A DNA stretch of 7,928 nt from Leptospiraceae bacterium. GTDB taxonomy: Bacteria; Spirochaetota; Leptospiria; Leptospirales; Leptospiraceae. The translations under genes were made by a program, and so were the position numbers. Numbering within the stretch: position 1 is the first letter of the stretch; every line of letters starts with the position of its first letter. Under the pieces are notes generated by a model that made no database searches, was not told the DNA's origin, and saw nothing but the letters and a program-made list of their open reading frames with translations. Location of the stretch: contig JADJSX010000018.1 in the NCBI GenBank assembly GCA_016711485.1, forward strand, positions 1 through 7,928, read 5' to 3'. Shown here in pieces: positions 5,571 through 7,928 of the stretch.

Positions 5571-5768
5571 ATGACAATCACAAAAGATGACAGAGAAGAA
5601 ATCAAAGCTATCGAAAAGAAATTTAATAACGGTAGTATGATCACCCATTCAGAAAAATGTATCTTGGCAGATTGGTATGAATTGATTTTAATTCAAAAAG
5701 AGCAAGATGTAAAAAGTATCCAAAATGAAATGACTGAGTATAAATCTAAATTGGATAAGCTAAGATAA
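5571..5768 (+). CDS. Unknown 65-aa coiled-coil protein
   Basis: The gene follows the CopG-like gene by one base and uses AAAGG at 5558-5562, eight bases before the ATG. The product is charged and almost entirely helical. Its second half, from about residue 35, has heptad-like spacing (ILIQKEQDVKSIQNEM), suggesting a dimeric coiled coil. There is no membrane segment. It is not a recognised toxin. Being co-transcribed with the repressor, it may be its partner, but the sequence does not show a function. Confidence 0.6.
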   Translation: MTITKDDREEIKAIEKKFNNGSMITHSEKCILADWYELILIQKEQDVKSIQNEMTEYKSKLDKLR

Positions 5769-5938
5769 ATGTATCATTAAGCGAAAATAATAGAACTCTC
5801 TGATTGGTAACTTTCGACGGACACCAACCAGAAAGACAGCATTAACTGTATGATGATTTTGTGAGACTATCACTCATAGGTCAAGCAATTCTTATACAGT
5901 TAGTTTTTACAAATTAACAATATAGGAGTGACCGACAT
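5769..5938. other. Structured intergenic region before the membrane protein gene
   Basis: No gene is supported here. TCTGATTGGT (5799-5808) pairs with ACCAACCAGA (5823-5832) with one A-C mismatch. A second long hairpin follows at 5843-5902. The AGGAG for the next gene lies at 5924-5928. No convincing promoter was found, so the next gene may be reached by read-through past this structure. Confidence 0.45.
5843..5908 (+). terminator. Long-loop hairpin followed by a T run; terminator or attenuator
   Basis: TAACTGTAT (5843-5851) and ATACAGTTA (5894-5902) form an exact 9-bp stem with a 42-base loop that contains a small TGAG/CTCA hairpin (5862-5865/5873-5876). The stem is followed by GTTTTTA. The loop is long for a simple terminator, so a regulated attenuator ahead of the gene at 5939 is possible. 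Confidence 0.4.
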
Positions 5939-6991
5939 ATGGCACAATCTACAATAAACAAACCAACTAATGGATTTCATCTTGCCGATGGAATAAAGAA
6001 TATTTTCTCTAGTGACAAATCACAAGACAAGTCAAGAGAAGAGTACATTTTAAAACCCACTGAGATCACCCCACCAGAGCAAGAAACTTTTGAAGAAAGC
6101 ATCGACCGACAAAAACAGGAAATTGACCGACTTGAAAAAACAGTAGATGTCGAAGTTGCAAAAATTCAGACAAAGAAAATTGCTAAGATCAGAAAGAACA
6201 AGGCGAAAAGAAAAACATTCTCGGAATGGGTAACAATCGCAAAGACAAAATTCTCTGAATCGTTCGAGAAACATAAAAGCCTTTTTGTAATTGAGATTCT
6301 TTTATTTTTTGCATCTATATTTTTTCATGCAAAGTCTTTTGAAGTGTTCTTAGGAATTTTCTTAAATGGTAGCTATTCAATAGTAATTGCAACGTTAGCT
6401 TTACTAATTGCAATCGGTCTTGAAACATTGGCAGTAGCTTTATATTCTGAATACAAAGACGCGCTTGCAAACTCAATTTATTTTGTGAGTCTATCCACAA
6501 TAATTTTCATGGGAGTTTATCAATTTTCGCAAGGTCAATCGGTAACGATAGCCGCGTGGAGAACTGGACTTGGAAGTATAATGTTAATCGGTTTATATGT
6601 TACCGCCCGGGCAATTAGAGAGATGGATTTTTGGGGAAGTCGTAAAAACTTTAATGAATTGCCGGCAGTATACAGAAAAGAAATTAACAACCTACTAGAA
6701 AAAATATTAACAGAACACAAAAACGGAAATGAATCATACAGGGGAAATTTTCGCGATCTTTGTAAAGTGTATAATTTAAAATCTGCATCACTCGAAAAAC
6801 TACTCGTGAGAAAATCCATGAGAGAAAAAAAATATATAGCAGAGTTGCCCGCCCGTAGACGTGACAAAAATAAAATTGCTAGAACGAAAAAAGCAGAGTT
6901 ACCAACTCAGAATTTTACAGAACCGGACATAGACAAATTTGCAAATAGAACAGAAGAAATTAAGTCTAGAATCCAAGTGGTATTAAACTAA
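5939..6991 (+). CDS. Four-helix membrane protein with basic helix-turn-helix-like C-terminal tail
   Basis: AGGAG (5924-5928) lies ten bases before the ATG. The 350-aa product has a cytoplasmic-type N-terminal region with a coiled coil (about residues 48-85) and a very basic patch (79-93). It then has four likely membrane helices at about 115-131, 145-169, 177-195 and 209-225. The 125-residue C-terminal tail is strongly basic. Residues 268-292 (RGNFRDLCKVYNLKSASLEKLL and beyond) have the spacing of a helix-turn-helix. Even-numbered membrane passes put both ends on the same side, presumably the cytoplasm. A protein that anchors element DNA to the membrane for replication or partition would fit, compare phi29 p16.7 in concept only. 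No family is recognised. A conjugation or lysis role cannot be excluded. Confidence 0.8.
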   Translation: MAQSTINKPTNGFHLADGIKNIFSSDKSQDKSREEYILKPTEITPPEQETFEESIDRQKQEIDRLEKTVDVEVAKIQTKKIAKIRKNKAKRKTFSEWVTIAKTKFSESFEKHKSLFVIEILLFFASIFFHAKSFEVFLGIFLNGSYSIVIATLALLIAIGLETLAVALYSEYKDALANSIYFVSLSTIIFMGVYQFSQGQSVTIAAWRTGLGSIMLIGLYVTARAIREMDFWGSRKNFNELPAVYRKEINNLLEKILTEHKNGNESYRGNFRDLCKVYNLKSASLEKLLVRKSMREKKYIAELPARRRDKNKIARTKKAELPTQNFTEPDIDKFANRTEEIKSRIQVVLN

Positions 6992-7059
6992 TGTTATTCA
7001 CTCTGATATTATTTTTCTTCATTGGATTTTTAATTGCCTACAAGCTCGATGTAGGCTGA
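6991..7059 (+). CDS. Putative 22-aa membrane micropeptide
   Basis: The ATG overlaps the stop of the membrane protein as TAATG. The product is a single hydrophobic helix (MLFTLILFFFIGFLIAYKLD), ending with VG. Its small size, full hydrophobicity and overlap suggest a real, co-translated micropeptide that could partner the larger membrane protein, but so short a frame could be chance. A weak AAGTGG lies ten bases upstream. A 7-bp hairpin covers its last codons. Confidence 0.4.
   Translation: MLFTLILFFFIGFLIAYKLDVG
7036..7056 (+). repeat. Perfect 7-bp hairpin at the end of the micropeptide ORF
   Basis: GCCTACA (7036-7042) and TGTAGGC (7050-7056) flank a seven-base loop. The following bases are A-rich, so it is not a terminator on this strand. 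Its arms share GCCTAC/GTAGGC with the hairpin at 490-533. Confidence 0.4.
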
Positions 7060-7100
7060 AAAAAACACCAATGAGAAACACCAAACTAAAACTATTAACG

Positions 7101-7122
7101 GCCTGTATTTTACAGGCTTTTT
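7101..7122 (+). terminator. Strong rho-independent terminator
   Basis: GCCTGTA (7101-7107), loop TTT, TACAGGC (7111-7117) and five Ts (7118-7122) make a compact textbook terminator. It ends the transcript of the membrane protein and micropeptide, and argues against any coding frame that reads across it. Confidence 0.8.
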
Positions 7123-7158
7123 CGTGTGTGCTTGTCCGTGTGCTTGCGTCTACAATAG

Positions 7159-7265
7159 CAAGATTTGACGTTTTTTGTCTTTTTCAGAAATCTATTTTGC
7201 AAGAAATATTTTTTCATTTCAAGAATTTACTTTTTCAGTGCAAGATTTTCTTCTGCAGAGCAAGG
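7159..7265. repeat. Weak array of 20-21-bp direct repeats
   Basis: CAAGA recurs at 7159, 7200, 7220 and 7241, with CAAGG at 7261, so the last four steps are 20-21 bases and the first is 41. A second word, TTTTTCA, recurs at 7180, 7210 and 7231, with a degenerate copy at 7251. The spacing is two helical turns, as in iterons or phased protein-binding sites. The units are diverged and T-rich, so chance is possible. The array lies between a terminator and the gene at 7308, in a stretch without genes. Just upstream, GTGTGCTTG is repeated at 7126-7134 and 7138-7146. Confidence 0.35.
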
Positions 7266-7307
7266 CAAGCGACATACAACCAATTAATTACAAGGGAGCG
7301 TGAAACT

Positions 7308-7511
7308 ATGAACATACTACAATCAATTTTAAATCTATTTGGAAGACGTGAAACAAAGAGACAAGGCAAATATTCTTATGAGTCAAGGCAGGAATTAAAA
7401 GCAAAGCAAGATAAGATTTTGAAAGAGATTAATAAGGAAACTGGAAAGACAAATTTCAAAAAAATTAGAAATGACATTCTTTTGAAAGATAACATGGAAG
7501 GTAAGCTATGA
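7308..7511 (+). CDS. Unknown basic 67-aa protein
   Basis: AGGGAG (7293-7298) lies nine bases before the ATG at 7308. The frame is open further upstream to an ATG at 7071, but that extension runs through the terminator at 7101-7122, lacks a ribosome binding site and reads like non-coding sequence, so 7308 is preferred. The product has an amphipathic N-terminal helix (MNILQSILNLFGRRE) that could touch the membrane, followed by a lysine-rich helical body. No family is recognised. Its stop overlaps the next ATG as ATGA. Confidence 0.6.
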   Translation: MNILQSILNLFGRRETKRQGKYSYESRQELKAKQDKILKEINKETGKTNFKKIRNDILLKDNMEGKL

Positions 7512-7690
7512 ACCAAACACAAATTAACAGATACAAAATAATTCAAGAGGCTAATCAATTTTATGCAAGAGATTACTTGTTAGACATGGACTCTATGCTT
7601 TATGAATCTAAGGAATTTTTACAAGAAGCAATAGATACCGATACGGTAGATTTTGATTTTTCAAACATTGACAGGGGGTATAGGGATTGA
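7508..7690 (+). CDS. Unknown acidic 60-aa protein, first of a tandem pair
   Basis: The start overlaps the previous stop as ATGA (7508-7511). The product begins MNQTQINRYK, has a helical middle and an acidic C-terminal segment AIDTDTVDFDF (residues 41-51). The adjacent gene at 7687 is a paralogue: the first nine residues are identical, and the AIDTD and DFDF segments are conserved. No known family is recognised; acidic small proteins of phages sometimes act as inhibitors or DNA mimics, but nothing here proves that. Confidence 0.6.
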   Translation: MNQTQINRYKIIQEANQFYARDYLLDMDSMLYESKEFLQEAIDTDTVDFDFSNIDRGYRD

Positions 7691-7857
7691 ACCAAACACA
7701 AATTAACAGATACACAATAGTATCGACCGCAACTCATAGAGTATTTGTAAAAGATTTACTTTTAAATTGCGACTCCATTCTGTATGACTCTGCAGAACTA
7801 GCACAAAAAGCCATTGATACCGATGAACTAGATTTTGATTTTGAACTAATGGAGTAA
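7687..7857 (+). CDS. Unknown acidic 56-aa protein, second of a tandem pair, TTG start
   Basis: The start is a TTG at 7687 that overlaps the previous stop as TTGA, exactly where the first copy has ATGA. AGGGGG around 7672-7677 lies nine bases upstream. A stretch of 27 bases (7688-7714) repeats 7509-7535 exactly. The protein keeps MNQTQINRY, a DSxLY segment, AIDTD and DFDF, but has diverged elsewhere and has one residue more before the DS. The duplication evidently carried the stop/start junction with it, and the start codon has since changed by one base in one of the copies. Confidence 0.55.
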   Translation: MNQTQINRYTIVSTATHRVFVKDLLLNCDSILYDSAELAQKAIDTDELDFDFELME

Positions 7858-7872
7858 ACAATGATTAACCTT

Positions 7873-7910
7873 AACTACTCAGTTAATTTCATGATTGAGT
7901 AGTTTTCTCT
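7873..7910 (+). terminator. Rho-independent terminator after the tandem pair
   Basis: AACTACTCA (7873-7881) and TGAGTAGTT (7896-7904) form an exact 9-bp stem with a 14-base loop, followed by TTCTCT and a further T-rich stretch (TTTTTT at about 7918-7923). A 13-codon frame starting at 7861 runs into the stem and is not credible as a gene. Confidence 0.65.
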
Positions 7911-7928
7911 TTACCGCTTTTTTCGTTA

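Larger units (their letters stand above)
1..7928. mobile_element. Plasmid-like or phage-satellite-like mobile element (window lies inside it)
   Basis: The window combines a replication-type helicase, a tyrosine recombinase, two DUF5681 phage-type genes, a CopG-like repressor and many very small unknown genes, all on one strand with overlapping starts and stops. No housekeeping gene, rRNA or tRNA was seen. This mix is known from plasmids, plasmid-prophages and phage satellites. I see no element ends: no long repeat is shared by the two window edges, so the boundaries are unknown. No partition ATPase, relaxase, capsid, portal or large terminase gene is present here, so the kind of element cannot be fixed from this window alone. 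Confidence 0.6.

Noticed and set aside
6490..6498. DnaA-box-like CTATCCACA in the membrane protein gene
   Set aside because: Single near-match within a coding region, with no clustering.
7071..7307. In-frame upstream extension of the 67-aa gene to an ATG at 7071, giving 146 aa
   Set aside because: It reads through a strong terminator (7101-7122), lacks a ribosome binding site, and the ATG at 7308 has a good one. The extension also covers the repeat-like, T-rich stretch.
618..7558. Several open frames of 60-113 codons on the minus strand
   Set aside because: Each lies opposite a better-supported + strand gene, lacks a ribosome binding site where I checked, and encodes no recognisable motif; they are shadows.
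7861..7902. 13-codon ORF after the tandem pair
   Set aside because: It lies within the terminator hairpin and has no support beyond an ATG.
1..7928. CRISPR array, tRNA, rRNA or insertion sequence
   Set aside because: No regular long repeats with spacers, no cloverleaf or rRNA segments, and no transposase frame or terminal inverted repeats were seen.

Overview
This is an A+T-rich, densely packed window, roughly one third G+C by eye. Every gene I can support reads on the + strand, and many adjoin through ATGA, GTGA, TAATG or TTGA stop/start overlaps. Ribosome binding sites are of the GGAG type, and the best promoters have conventional -35/-10 boxes. The gene content (a replication-type helicase, a tyrosine recombinase, two DUF5681 phage-type proteins, a small CopG-like repressor and many tiny unknowns) points to a mobile element: a plasmid, a plasmid-prophage or a phage satellite in a low-GC bacterium. 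I cannot name the host from the sequence. A Leptospira-like spirochaete is one possibility, held only weakly.

Region by region. 1-532 has no convincing gene. It holds a promoter-like site, a terminator-like hairpin, several short inverted repeats, one DnaA-box match and a hairpin that could mask a ribosome binding site. 533-3064 is the replication block: a 26-codon leader ORF, an unknown 106-aa protein, a 656-aa superfamily-2-type helicase and a small basic protein, each overlapping the next. 3095-4080 holds a good promoter and two overlapping DUF5681 genes, a family that I relate to phage small-terminase-like proteins. No large terminase is visible. 4081-4324 is a nested inverted-repeat region carrying a promoter in front of a tyrosine recombinase (4325-5101), whose reading frame seems to have lost a start codon. 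5107-5768 is a run of four tiny genes, one a ribbon-helix-helix repressor with direct repeats inside its own promoter. 5769-5938 is a structured intergenic region. 5939-7059 encodes a four-helix membrane protein with a basic, helix-turn-helix-like tail, followed by a 22-aa membrane micropeptide and a strong terminator. 7123-7307 holds a weak 20-21-bp repeat array. 7308-7857 has three small overlapping genes, two of them tandem duplicates, ended by a second terminator.

As a working picture (inference), the helicase block replicates the element, the recombinase integrates it or resolves it, and the CopG-like protein limits expression. The membrane protein could tether DNA to the membrane, and the DUF5681 pair could divert the packaging machinery of a helper phage. 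The last point is the most interesting and the least proven.
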